From contig JABIYQ010000438.1 in the NCBI GenBank assembly GCA_018702715.1, forward strand, positions 1 through 33,293: DNA of 33,293 bases. Reading direction: 5' to 3'. Below, in pieces: positions 1 through 8,940 of the stretch; position 1 is the first letter of the stretch; each line of letters begins with the position of its first letter. The notes under the pieces were generated by a model. That model did not search any database. It had not been told where the DNA came from and was given only the letters and a program-made list of their open reading frames with translations. Origin of the DNA: Desulfobacula sp. (GTDB lineage: Bacteria; Desulfobacterota; Desulfobacteria; Desulfobacterales; Desulfobacteraceae). The position numbers and the translations under genes were made by a program.

Positions 1-515
1 ATTGCTTCATCAAAACTGATATTAATATCATGATCACCGACTTCAGCTTTTGTGGAAGGTGTAAAAAGAGGTTGTTCAAGTTTGTCTGATTCTTTTAATC
101 CTTTAGGTAATTTTATTCCGCAGACATGACCTTCTTTTTGATAAGAACTCCAGCCCGACCCGGTTATATATCCTCGAACAATGCATTCAATGGGAAGCGG
201 GTCAGCTTTTTTTACAAGCATGCTTCGTTTATCCAAAGCATCTGAATAGGGTTTAAATTCTTCAGGATACTCATTTACATTGGTCGTGATAATATGATTT
301 TTAACAATATTTTCCATTTGTTTAAACCAGAATACGGAAATCTGATTTAAGACCTTTCCCTTATCCGGGATTATATCCGGCAGTACGACATCAAAAGCAG
401 AAAGCCGGTCAGTGGTAACCATTAACAGAGAATCTCCCGTATCAAATATATCCCTTACTTTACCCTGCCTGACCAGGGAAAGATCATCAAATTGAGTCTT
501 TGGAATGGATGTCAT
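1..515 (-). CDS. purC: Phosphoribosylaminoimidazolesuccinocarboxamide synthase (SAICAR synthetase), 5' part
   Basis: PurC joins aspartate to CAIR with ATP in de novo purine synthesis, in the cytoplasm. The first 171 codons are present and the C-terminal part lies outside the window. Family signatures seen are the N-terminal strand 'LVRQGKVRDIFDTGD', the 'TTDRLSAFDV' block near residue 40, and 'PIECIVRGYITGSGW' followed by 'GIKLPKGL' near residues 115-140. The ATG at 513-515 has an AGGAGA ribosome site six bases upstream. It is a housekeeping gene facing away from the rest of the window and shares no evident theme with it. Identification is by recall of conserved family motifs and is secure. 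Confidence 0.95.
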   Translation of the reverse strand, partial: MTSIPKTQFDDLSLVRQGKVRDIFDTGDSLLMVTTDRLSAFDVVLPDIIPDKGKVLNQISVFWFKQMENIVKNHIITTNVNEYPEEFKPYSDALDKRSMLVKKADPLPIECIVRGYITGSGWSSYQKEGHVCGIKLPKGLKESDKLEQPLFTPSTKAEVGDHDINISFDEA

Positions 516-789
516 GTCAATCTCCTTATTTTATAATCATTTAATTACATTATTTCTTGCAGTCTAATATCATAAAATAGGATATTTAACCATCATTACA
601 ACACGTTTTACCATAACAACCTACTTAAATGAATGAACTATCATTTTCCGGGTAAAAACTACAATTTTTTTCTGAACAAATGGGCAGGGATGGTCCATCC
701 ATTATAAAGACCATTAACAGAATTCAGCTCTGTAATGTTGAATAATAAGGGTTTTATTTTTCCCCAGAATTATAGCGTCCTAAAGAACT

Positions 790-817
790 CACCCCTATAA
801 GGCAGATTCAAGGGGTG
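790..817 (-). terminator. Possible terminator hairpin in the gap downstream of the 908-1831 lipoprotein gene
   Basis: A perfect 7-bp inverted repeat (CACCCCT 790-796 and AGGGGTG 811-817, 14-nt loop) lies about 90 bases past the stop of the minus-strand lipoprotein gene. On the minus strand it is followed by a short, weak T-rich stretch (GTTCTTT) rather than a clear U tract, so termination is only possible. The rest of the 516-907 gap is AT-rich and must hold the purC promoter; I see no further gene in it. Confidence 0.35.
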
Positions 818-907
818 CAATAAACACCAAAATTCCAATAAAAATGACTGCCAACAAACTTATTTCCCTTCCGGTCAATATACAACGTCTGTTGTTGCAT
901 TCTCAGA

Positions 908-1831
908 TCACTCATTCATCAATTTGCTAAATAATTTTTTAGTGGCCTCCTTAATAGAGTCCATAACCAACATATCTATATTATTTACTCTCCCTTTCTT
1001 GCTAAGTGATACAGGAAGGTTCTTCTCAACTGTTGTCGTATGGGAAATTATGCTGTTGTCAATAACATTTTCAGCTTGCATGTATGATATAATAGTGACT
1101 TTAATGATATTTGGATTGATAGAAAGTGGTTTTCCATTTGAGACTACTGCACCCAAAATAGTATTCAAAACAGATTTGCCATAATCTTTTTGGTAAGTAG
1201 CATTTGCACCTAAGAGCTTTCCAGTAATTATCCAATCATGGTAGGTGTTTTCAAAATTTCCTCCTACTAACAGATACTTGCGATTATTAAGAAATAAGCT
1301 TGAAATATACTCTGACACCCCTTTTAAGTTATGGTTATCAAATTTAAAAGAACCTATCATAATTATTTTTTGAAGATCAAGAATTTCTGGAATACAAACA
1401 TCAACAGTCAATGATAATTCAAGAATATTCAAATCTCCTTTTTTATTAATAATTTCTCCATCAGGAGGAACATGATACGAATTAATATAACCTTTTGCTT
1501 TGGCTACAGTAAGCTCTTTAAATCCATTCTTTTTTTTTTCATTTTCTTTACTTTCATTAATGGTGAGTTGTGAGAAACTTCTTACTTCGATTCCTATTGT
1601 TTGAGATACAGCATCCAATAACAGTTGGTCAACTAGCCTATTTTTAACTTCTAAATATCTTTCGCCTGTATGGATAAACTCTTTACCACTTACAGTAACT
1701 TGCTTAATCTTTTTACAATTTTTATCAGGGATATTGCCTTTTACATTACTAAATGTAGTCGGGCTATTCTGCGACACACAAGAAATTAATATAATAATTA
1801 AAAAAAATATTAAAAAAATAGTTTTATTCAT
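908..1831 (-). CDS. Lipoprotein with FlgT/LPP20-like N-terminal domain
   Basis: A 307-aa protein starting MNKTIFLIFFL with lipobox LISC around residue 17, so probably a lipoprotein. Residues about 40-145 follow the pattern of FlgT N-terminal/LPP20-like envelope domains: 'VTVSGKEFIHTGE', an alpha-helical stretch of the A..A..AL type, then a beta segment with 'ELSLTVDVCIPE'. The C-terminal half ('IIMIGSFKF', 'KYLLVGGNF', 'WIITGKL') resembles the second domain of the FlgT-like protein at 27126-28280. I chose the ATG at 1829-1831 rather than the in-frame ATG at 1858 because it has GGAG nine bases upstream and begins directly with the signal peptide. Function is unknown; family assignment is by pattern only. 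Confidence 0.7.
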   Translation of the reverse strand: MNKTIFLIFFLIIILISCVSQNSPTTFSNVKGNIPDKNCKKIKQVTVSGKEFIHTGERYLEVKNRLVDQLLLDAVSQTIGIEVRSFSQLTINESKENEKKKNGFKELTVAKAKGYINSYHVPPDGEIINKKGDLNILELSLTVDVCIPEILDLQKIIMIGSFKFDNHNLKGVSEYISSLFLNNRKYLLVGGNFENTYHDWIITGKLLGANATYQKDYGKSVLNTILGAVVSNGKPLSINPNIIKVTIISYMQAENVIDNSIISHTTTVEKNLPVSLSKKGRVNNIDMLVMDSIKEATKKLFSKLMNE

Positions 1832-2042
1832 AAGATACTCCATTAAATTGTATTTCAAATTTTATAGATAGCTTTCAATTCTCTTTCTCCTCCTTCACTT
1901 TGAAACCATTATGCTATAGAAATAGAGCATTTTGTTCTTCATTTGTATAAACCACGAAATCCCAAACAGCTAAACTTCATCTTATTTCGTAATTTTTCCT
2001 TGAAATATCAGTAATCTTTGTATACTTCTTTCTTAATATATC

Positions 2043-2783
2043 TTATATACCCTTAGAAACTTGGGTCATTATCCAAGCTTCATTGTGGCCTACCGATATT
2101 GCTTTATTAAAAGGACCATTTTTTCGTGATATGTAAAGTTCTCTTAAAATCTTTACCACAGAACGAGCGGGAGATTGATTCTCAACGATAATTATATATC
2201 TATCTTTCCAACGCGCAGCCTTGTGTTGTCGGTCGATGAATCCGGTAATAAATAAACCACTATCGATATCAGATAGGAGAATATCATTCCCAAGTGTAGT
2301 AATAATACTTGAGATTGCACGAGATACATCCAAAGCACTTGCTTCATATACCCTACAATACGGAGGTGATGAAAATATCAAAGAGTCAAAATTAACAGGT
2401 AAACTCATTTGGCCTTGATCAATAGAAAGCTTATTGCTTTTCGAAGAGTAATTTTCTTGTAAAATACCTTGCGTGATTAAGTATTTAATAAGGCCATCTC
2501 TATTCTTAACTCTATTTGGCATTTCCTTGCCCAAACCGTCCCACATCCCTTCAGAAGCACCCTCAAGAAAAGCTGAACCCCAAGTTGAAAGATAGAACCC
2601 CGTTATGTAATTATCAACTCTTGTTGAGTTTGATACATTCTGACAGTTTGGAATTATAGGGCCTTCGCCATCACTTTTATTTACCCTTAAGCGCAGGGCA
2701 CCGGGAGTACTGCAACCTACAATGTTTATAATAAAAATTGAGAGAGACAAAAGAATAAAAATTTTAGCTATAATTACTTTCAA
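2043..2783 (-). CDS. Lipoprotein of unknown function
   Basis: A roughly 246-aa lipoprotein with hydrophobic leader and lipobox IVGC near residue 24. I do not recognise a family. The mature part has a glycine-rich segment ('GSAFLEGASEGMWDGLGKEM') and a C-terminal half of mixed alpha/beta character. The start is decided by the ribosome site: a GTG at 2790-2792 overlaps the AGGAGG itself, whereas the TTG at 2781-2783 sits eight bases downstream of AGGAGG, so TTG is preferred. It is separated from both neighbours by about 200 bases, so it may have its own promoter. Confidence 0.65.
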   Translation of the reverse strand: MKVIIAKIFILLSLSIFIINIVGCSTPGALRLRVNKSDGEGPIIPNCQNVSNSTRVDNYITGFYLSTWGSAFLEGASEGMWDGLGKEMPNRVKNRDGLIKYLITQGILQENYSSKSNKLSIDQGQMSLPVNFDSLIFSSPPYCRVYEASALDVSRAISSIITTLGNDILLSDIDSGLFITGFIDRQHKAARWKDRYIIIVENQSPARSVVKILRELYISRKNGPFNKAISVGHNEAWIMTQVSKGI

Positions 2784-3007
2784 AATTTTCACCTCCTAAG
2801 TTTGAATTAAATGCAGCTTTTTAAAATACCCATTATATGTTGAATACAACCTTTTGAATTCGAGTGGCAAATGGAACGTTTCTTTTTCCTAAAAAAAAGT
2901 TATATGATTAGCGAGTGTTGTGTATGTTAAACTCGCCATTGAAATTCTCCTATTCTTCATAGATTATTTTCCCCAATTGTTTCATTCTATCTCCGAAAAA
3001 AATCACC

Positions 3008-6000
3008 TTACCTCACTTTTGCCAGTGGTGTATTGTCATCTAAGGTAATGATTGCCTTAGGTGTTTGTTTGCCCTTTGTCGCCATTGTTACGTTTTTCCG
3101 AAGATATTTTTCAAGTTCAACAGCATTAACCCATTCATCATTGTTTTCGTTTGCTTTGCCATTCAGTCCTTTAATCAGCCAATGGGTAAAAACTCCTCCT
3201 TTTAAAGCCGGATCTTCAAGGGAATATCCATTAGCACTTGAAGCTGAAAACTTTGCTACTCCATTTTTGGTCCTGCTAATCTCGTCGGCAAGTTTATTAA
3301 CCTGTTTATTTACGTTAATAACATCAATGTCTCTTTTGGCATAAAGCTTGGATAGACCGCTCAATCCAGCATGGCAGGTATCAAGATAGATGATTACTTT
3401 ACCTGCCTTTATATCCTGTGACAGGATTTCAGTTAAATCTTCATCTGAAAAACCGGTTCCTTTAAGATTATCAACATCAGTATCATGGCAGATATAATAA
3501 AGTTTTCCATCCATGCCGACATAACCATGGGTTGCCATATATATTTCAACAATATCTTCTTTTGATGTCTGCCCGAGAAAATTTGTTAAAGCATCAATTA
3601 CATTTGCGCGATTTGCCATGTGATTATAAAGAAATTTAATTCGATCCTCAGATAGACTGCCACCGGCTTTTGATTTTAAAAAATTATTGAATTTCAATGC
3701 ATCTTTTGCCGCATATCCAAGATTATAATCCTGGTTGAAAAATTCACTGATCCCTACTACAACAGCATAAATATTACCCAATGCCGACTGTTTAATAACG
3801 ATAATTGTCTCACTGCTTTTCAAGCCGTTTCGATCAATGCCATTTACTTGAATTACATTTTTGCCTGGGTCAAGCATAATTGATCCATTAAAAATCACCT
3901 TATTGTCTTCAACTTCTCTTTTTGTAATTATATTTGGATCTAATTGTACCTCTTCTTGAACAGGTATAATAGATAAGGGTCTGCCGTTTTGAGTGATAGT
4001 CAAATCCTGGGTGGCATTACCCGTACCAAATGTTATGATACTGCCATGCAGGCTTATCTGCTGATTAATGGTCTTAATATTATTGTATGGTGTATTGATA
4101 TAAAATTGTGGGGGGCCGGCATACGCATTTTTTAAGTCTCCACCTGACATGCTCTGCCCAGTCCCTTTTACTTTTTGAATCAATGCTGGCTGCTCAACTA
4201 TTTCATAAGAAAGATCCGAAGTAATGGTTTCAATATCGGCCTGCAATATAGCAAGTTTGACAGGGAAACTTCCTGTTTCAACATCTCCCCTTACAAAAAA
4301 AATAAAATCCACATATTGATTATCACCCGATCGAATCCTGCCAATATTTTTTTCTTCATCAAATTCAATACCATCTTTCATTGACTGGAATCGGACCTTT
4401 ACATCCTCTGCATCCATGTCACCCTGATTATTAATTGCGATTCTAAAATTTGATGAAGTATTCCGGGATATATTTTTGTCATTAACTCCATTGAGCGAAG
4501 TAACCTTATACTGAAGATTGGGTTGCTTCAGCTGAACCGGAAGTATAATCTCCTTTTCTATTCCAGGAAAGCTATCCTGATCCATCTTGATTTGTAAAGC
4601 TAAAGAAGTCTCTGAAAATGAACGCCTTAAATCTATAGGAATAGTAATTGGTCGTCCCTTAATATCAGGATCGATTATACCAACGTCATTATTGAACATT
4701 CCAATTAATGCATTTTTAGATGTGGTTTGTACTGATGTTCTTACACCCTGGGCAAAATTGCTTCCAATATTTTCCGGAACAATCATCAAAAGGTATGATT
4801 TTCCATTTTCCAGGTATGGGCTCGCTTCATTATTTTGGCCAATTATTTCATAGGAAAATTTCAACTTAGGACTTTTTGAATCAAAGGGAATCGTATAGCT
4901 TTTTTCAGTTCTCATTCCCCTTACATCTGTTGCAATAATGGTATATTTGATTTCCGATTCAGCGTATGTCCTTGGTATTTTAAATGCCAGGGTAGATTTT
5001 TTTGTAGATCCAGGACTGAGTTTAACCAGCTCATCCTTTGATTTAATAATTTCAAGTCCCTCACTGACTGTAGCCAATAGAACCGTAACGTTTATGGCAT
5101 CACCAACACCTTCATTTTTGAAATAAGGGTTCACTTCAATAATTTCATTGTTTTCAGGCTGATTATCTCCATCTCCGCTCGCCAGCCCTGAAGAATCATT
5201 CAACTGGCAGGATGCGAACATTAATTTCGGACTTTGAAGTTTTACTGTGGGTATTTGAAGCTCAAGAGGTCTGGAATTATACCCTCTTTTTTCAAGTACA
5301 TTAATTAAAAATAAAGCAGTCCCGGAAACTAGTGACAAATCCGTTTTAATTGGAATTGTGATATCTTTGGATTCACCCGGTTGGATGTCGCCGACCGAGA
5401 TGGTTTCAGGAAAATCGATGTTTTTATTTGAGGATTCAGTGATAATATTTACATCAAAAGCGGTTCCTTTGCCGTTATTGATTATGGTTCCGGTGATTGT
5501 GGATTTTTCGCCAGCGTCTATAGTGGAGTTAGGGAAGATGGATGATTTGTCCGAGTATTTTATTTTGGCGATAAGTGAAGATGGCAAAGTTTTAAGCATT
5601 TTTGTCGATTCGGCATAAGCCTTGAATCCAGATGATGAAATAATTTCATTATGGAGATTAATGGCGGTGGATTCAAGAGCTCGGTTTTTAGCAACATCAC
5701 TATACGATTCTTTTTGTATTTCTCCTGAAAGACCTAATGTAGATAATCCCAGAATATAAGTGGCAAACTTCTCTGAAACAGATGTTTTATATTCACCAAG
5801 ACCATCAATGCTATAATTTTGACGAATATTATTGTAGGATATGATAATGTCTGATTCTATTCTAACTTTAAGCCTCATAGGAATTTTGCTGGTAGTAGCC
5901 ATTTGCATTGTTTCTTCTATGTCAGTAGAAGTTTCTATTTTATTCGGGGTTATCACCAGTTCCCCAAACTCAGGAGTATCATATCCTGTTCGCACAGATA

Positions 6001-6244
6001 CATTTCTAAAAAATCTTTCAAAAACTTTCTCTAATTTGTCGACAAACTTTGGACCGTCTTGTCCACTTTTTCCAGATTTAACTGTCTGATCGTTTATGAT
6101 AACATATATTAATTGATCTTTTACAACTTTGTCTGTGTGTCCTATTTTGTGTTTTGTTGGGCTAACACATGCGTTAATAGTCACAATACTCAAAACAATA
6201 AGTAATAGTAACCTCATTTTTTTTTCAATTCTATTTTTTAGCAA
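3008..6244 (-). CDS. Large lipoprotein with repeated beta-sandwich region and C-terminal caspase-like (C14) protease domain
   Basis: A 1078-aa protein with signal peptide and lipobox INAC (near residue 26), hence probably membrane-anchored outside the cytoplasm. Residues about 230-700 contain several stretches of the CARDB/NPCBM-associated type: 'I.N.G.G.A.DV.....S', 'GDIQPGESKDI', 'LSPGSTKKSTL', each suggesting an Ig-like beta-sandwich. Residues about 821-1078 form a caspase-like domain with the catalytic pair His906 (in MATHGYV) and Cys957 (in LDTCHAG). The start is a TTG with AGGAG six bases upstream; the ATG nine codons further in has no ribosome site. The gene ends a four-gene minus-strand set (10476 to 3008) whose other members carry LPP20/FlgT-like repeats and TPRs. 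The natural substrate is unknown. Confidence 0.85.
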   Translation of the reverse strand: MLKNRIEKKMRLLLLIVLSIVTINACVSPTKHKIGHTDKVVKDQLIYVIINDQTVKSGKSGQDGPKFVDKLEKVFERFFRNVSVRTGYDTPEFGELVITPNKIETSTDIEETMQMATTSKIPMRLKVRIESDIIISYNNIRQNYSIDGLGEYKTSVSEKFATYILGLSTLGLSGEIQKESYSDVAKNRALESTAINLHNEIISSSGFKAYAESTKMLKTLPSSLIAKIKYSDKSSIFPNSTIDAGEKSTITGTIINNGKGTAFDVNIITESSNKNIDFPETISVGDIQPGESKDITIPIKTDLSLVSGTALFLINVLEKRGYNSRPLELQIPTVKLQSPKLMFASCQLNDSSGLASGDGDNQPENNEIIEVNPYFKNEGVGDAINVTVLLATVSEGLEIIKSKDELVKLSPGSTKKSTLAFKIPRTYAESEIKYTIIATDVRGMRTEKSYTIPFDSKSPKLKFSYEIIGQNNEASPYLENGKSYLLMIVPENIGSNFAQGVRTSVQTTSKNALIGMFNNDVGIIDPDIKGRPITIPIDLRRSFSETSLALQIKMDQDSFPGIEKEIILPVQLKQPNLQYKVTSLNGVNDKNISRNTSSNFRIAINNQGDMDAEDVKVRFQSMKDGIEFDEEKNIGRIRSGDNQYVDFIFFVRGDVETGSFPVKLAILQADIETITSDLSYEIVEQPALIQKVKGTGQSMSGGDLKNAYAGPPQFYINTPYNNIKTINQQISLHGSIITFGTGNATQDLTITQNGRPLSIIPVQEEVQLDPNIITKREVEDNKVIFNGSIMLDPGKNVIQVNGIDRNGLKSSETIIVIKQSALGNIYAVVVGISEFFNQDYNLGYAAKDALKFNNFLKSKAGGSLSEDRIKFLYNHMANRANVIDALTNFLGQTSKEDIVEIYMATHGYVGMDGKLYYICHDTDVDNLKGTGFSDEDLTEILSQDIKAGKVIIYLDTCHAGLSGLSKLYAKRDIDVINVNKQVNKLADEISRTKNGVAKFSASSANGYSLEDPALKGGVFTHWLIKGLNGKANENNDEWVNAVELEKYLRKNVTMATKGKQTPKAIITLDDNTPLAKVR

Positions 6245-6349
6245 ACCATTCTCCTTTTACAATCAATCCCATATGCAGCTTGGGAATACATATCATAAGA
6301 CACAATCTTATATTTAAATTGATCTATTTTTACTCCCTGGCTGTATAAA

Positions 6350-7315
6350 TCAATTATTTTTTGATATCTTTTGACTTCCAACTGCAATAAAAAAATATCC
6401 AGAATCATTCCATGAAGCCACAATCGGCAATGCGTTTATAAACCCAGAGACATGTTCTTTGTGAACAGACATGAATTCCGATAAAATCATATATTGTGAT
6501 CCATTGTCTGATAAAACAAGTGCCTCTTTATCAACAAGCCGTTCCACAGATAAAACCTGTGTCCCTTCTTTTTGCTCAAGCAGAAAACGCAAGGCTTTAA
6601 GCCTTGCTATCTTTCTTGCCGTTACCGGAGAAGATGTTATTTTTGATGAGGCTACAGCCATGATTATTTTAGTATGATCTTTCAAAAGAAACCCTCGAAC
6701 TCCCCCGTTTTTACAAAAATCCGAGTTCAATTTGAGCAAAGAAATATAGGGTTCCCTGCCTTCCATGCCAGGGAGGAAAGACGGATTGGTATTATACACC
6801 TGCTTGACTGTTTCATCTTTTTGAGTGTTGAATTCTCCCAAGGCGACAAAAAATTTATTTCTGTCCTTAGACCACCAGGTGCCGATTCTCGGTATTGCCT
6901 TCACATGCCCCTCAGCCTGTGTTTCTGTGACCTGATAAAATGAAGAAAGACTTGTTTTTTCCCCAGAATGGATTGATCCTTTTTTAACAAAAATCTCTAT
7001 TCCTCCGCCAAGTTCCAGAATCATCTTTCTTGCACGGATTTCGCCTTTACGCTTTAAAATTGAAATATCATGATCATCGGAACCATTTGTAACCACTACT
7101 CCAATTCCGATGAGAGCTGTTTTATTATTGTCATCTGGCAGAACCCATGCCCCCTGTTCCAGCATAATATCTTTGTTTTGTAACAATATTTTTTCAAAGG
7201 ATTTTTCGATTGCGATATCTGTAACTTGTGTATTCTCTGCGTACCCCATTAGGGGAAACAGGAATGTCGCTGCGATAATCAGAAAAAAACTAACCCTTCT
7301 TGAACCATTAAGCAT
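6350..7315 (-). CDS. Exported protein with two LPP20/FlgT-like repeats
   Basis: A 321-aa protein with a classical signal peptide ending near GYA-E. Two similar halves can be read. Each has a charged A..KAR.KAL/RARKMIL helix, a linker, a 'GHVKAIP/GFINALP' motif and a closing beta strand ('FFVALGEF' in the first, 'FFIAVGSQ' in the second). The 8941-10476 protein carries a related unit. This is the general pattern of LPP20/FlgT-like envelope domains; the exact family is uncertain. I chose the ATG at 7313-7315, which follows the stop of the upstream TPR gene with GGGAG ten bases upstream, over an in-frame ATG 51 bases earlier inside that gene. Probably co-transcribed with its neighbours. Confidence 0.75.
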   Translation of the reverse strand: MLNGSRRVSFFLIIAATFLFPLMGYAENTQVTDIAIEKSFEKILLQNKDIMLEQGAWVLPDDNNKTALIGIGVVVTNGSDDHDISILKRKGEIRARKMILELGGGIEIFVKKGSIHSGEKTSLSSFYQVTETQAEGHVKAIPRIGTWWSKDRNKFFVALGEFNTQKDETVKQVYNTNPSFLPGMEGREPYISLLKLNSDFCKNGGVRGFLLKDHTKIIMAVASSKITSSPVTARKIARLKALRFLLEQKEGTQVLSVERLVDKEALVLSDNGSQYMILSEFMSVHKEHVSGFINALPIVASWNDSGYFFIAVGSQKISKNN

Positions 7316-7317
7316 TC

Positions 7318-8853
7318 CTATTTTTCTCCCTTGAGAATGAATTTTGAATATGTTGAGTTGACCCATTTATTCGTGCTGTTTACAACCGCATCATGATGAT
7401 AATAAAAGGCGGCACTTTTCATTAAATTAAGTTTTTCACAACAAAGCCCTAAATTGGTCAGGGCAAGATCATATCCTGGTTTTAATACAAGCGCCTGCCA
7501 TAAAAAAGGAAGCGCAATTTCGTACTGTCCCATATGTCTGAAACAGGCTCCGATAAGGTTGTAGACCTCTGGTGCTGCCGATTCTTTTTCACAGGCTTTA
7601 AATAGAATTTTAAGGACTTGAGCAAGATCATCATTTGAATCTGATTTATTGTAAAGTGATACAGCCCTGGCAAATTTTGCAGGAGGCTGCATGGGCTCGC
7701 TTCTGATTGACTGGCCCAGACTTGCTGCTACAATATTTGCAACAGGATTATTTTTCATTATCCTCAAAGCCTTGTTCCAACTTTCCGGCCATGCTTCTGA
7801 CCAGCAGACAATCAGCCAGTCATCCGGAACCCTCACGCATTGAGATAACAATAATTCAAAAACTTCTTTTTCATCACTTCTGATTTTTTTTAAATAGGAA
7901 ACCTTTCGGGTAAGGGCTTCTTTTAACCATATTCCGTCCCTCATAGCCCTTTCAGAAGCATATATAGCAACAATTGGATCATAAAAATTATTTGCCCAGT
8001 CTGCAATCTGTAAATAAGCTTTCCCATTTTCCGGAGCTAATTTTACTGCAGACACCAATTGAACAAGAGAATCTTCCCAGTTTTGCGAATTTGTCAAATC
8101 GTCTTTTTGGGATAAATCTAATTTTATCAGATCAACTAGCTTGTTGGCTCGATGTAACCGATTTTGAATTGAAACCGTCTTGATGAGCTTCTGGTCATCC
8201 TCCTGATTTTGTTTATTGGAGAAGCACAACCCTGCAATTTCTCCATTTTCAATCAACAAATTTGCCAGAGCTGTTTCAACCTGACGTCTTAATAGAGAAT
8301 ATGGGTCTGTATTTTTCAGGCAAAAAAGCAGTCCGGAATCAGTATAATGTCCATATTCAAGATATCTCGAAACAGCAGTTTTAATATCTGAAAATTCACA
8401 CGGTATTTTTTCAACCTCCTGTTTCGGCACAGCAATTGTTGTGTAATTACAATCTTTTTTTTCCCACTGCCGTATTACCTGAATTTCATTAAACTCAATT
8501 TTTTTGGCCAGGGGGCTAAAAATCAGATAAAAATGGAGTTGATCCTTTTTACTCCAACCAGGATTCTCAACCTTACAACTTCCAGACAGGCTTGCAAGCT
8601 GAAGTGCTCTCAGCAATGACTTTTTTTTGGCCATTTCATGTGCCTTGTCCGGCCTGATATTTTCAATGCAACTAGCACCTGTTGCATATACAAAATCGTT
8701 TAAAATTTCAACGCCCTGGCCTTGCTTCAACAATTTGGGGACATTATTCCATCCCGGAGTGGCAGAAAGACAAGGCGCAGCAGACAAACAAAGCATTAAT
8801 AACATTATCAGAAAGGATGTCAGCGGGTTAAAACATTTATGGTATGTTTTCAT
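7318..8853 (-). CDS. Exported TPR-repeat protein
   Basis: A 511-aa protein with a signal peptide ending near CLSA. An N-terminal domain (residues about 45-130) includes an LPP20-like helix ('KAHEMAKKKSLLRALQLA'). Helical repeats follow: one unit near residues 255-300 ('AVKLAPENGKAYLQIADWA') and two at the C-terminus ('PEVYNLIGACFRHMGQYEIA', 'LALTNLGLCCEKLNLMKSA') with the usual TPR spacing. TPRs bind partner proteins, so this may be the scaffold for the neighbouring caspase and LPP20-like proteins; that is inference. The ATG at 8851-8853 has AAGGA six bases upstream and is preferred over an ATG five codons earlier. The stop lies two bases from the next start, indicating coupling. Confidence 0.8.
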   Translation of the reverse strand: MKTYHKCFNPLTSFLIMLLMLCLSAAPCLSATPGWNNVPKLLKQGQGVEILNDFVYATGASCIENIRPDKAHEMAKKKSLLRALQLASLSGSCKVENPGWSKKDQLHFYLIFSPLAKKIEFNEIQVIRQWEKKDCNYTTIAVPKQEVEKIPCEFSDIKTAVSRYLEYGHYTDSGLLFCLKNTDPYSLLRRQVETALANLLIENGEIAGLCFSNKQNQEDDQKLIKTVSIQNRLHRANKLVDLIKLDLSQKDDLTNSQNWEDSLVQLVSAVKLAPENGKAYLQIADWANNFYDPIVAIYASERAMRDGIWLKEALTRKVSYLKKIRSDEKEVFELLLSQCVRVPDDWLIVCWSEAWPESWNKALRIMKNNPVANIVAASLGQSIRSEPMQPPAKFARAVSLYNKSDSNDDLAQVLKILFKACEKESAAPEVYNLIGACFRHMGQYEIALPFLWQALVLKPGYDLALTNLGLCCEKLNLMKSAAFYYHHDAVVNSTNKWVNSTYSKFILKGEK

Positions 8854-8886
8854 AACAATTCCTTGCATTAATGTTTTTTTATTATT

Positions 8887-8920
8887 AAGGCCTTCAGCCT
8901 GTTTACTATCTAAAGGCCTT
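8887..8920. repeat. Inverted repeat between the 8941 and 7318 genes
   Basis: Two copies of the self-complementary octamer AAGGCCTT (8887-8894 and 8913-8920) can form an 8-bp stem with an 18-nt loop in the 87-bp gap. Neither strand has a U tract after it, so it may be an mRNA-processing or attenuation hairpin rather than a terminator. Confidence 0.4.
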
Positions 8921-8940
8921 GAATGGAATTTAGTTAGATT

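Noticed and set aside
6238..6423. 61-codon minus-strand open frame between 6350 and 6244
   Set aside because: Overlaps the end of the 6350-7315 gene in another frame, with no ribosome site and no protein-like composition.
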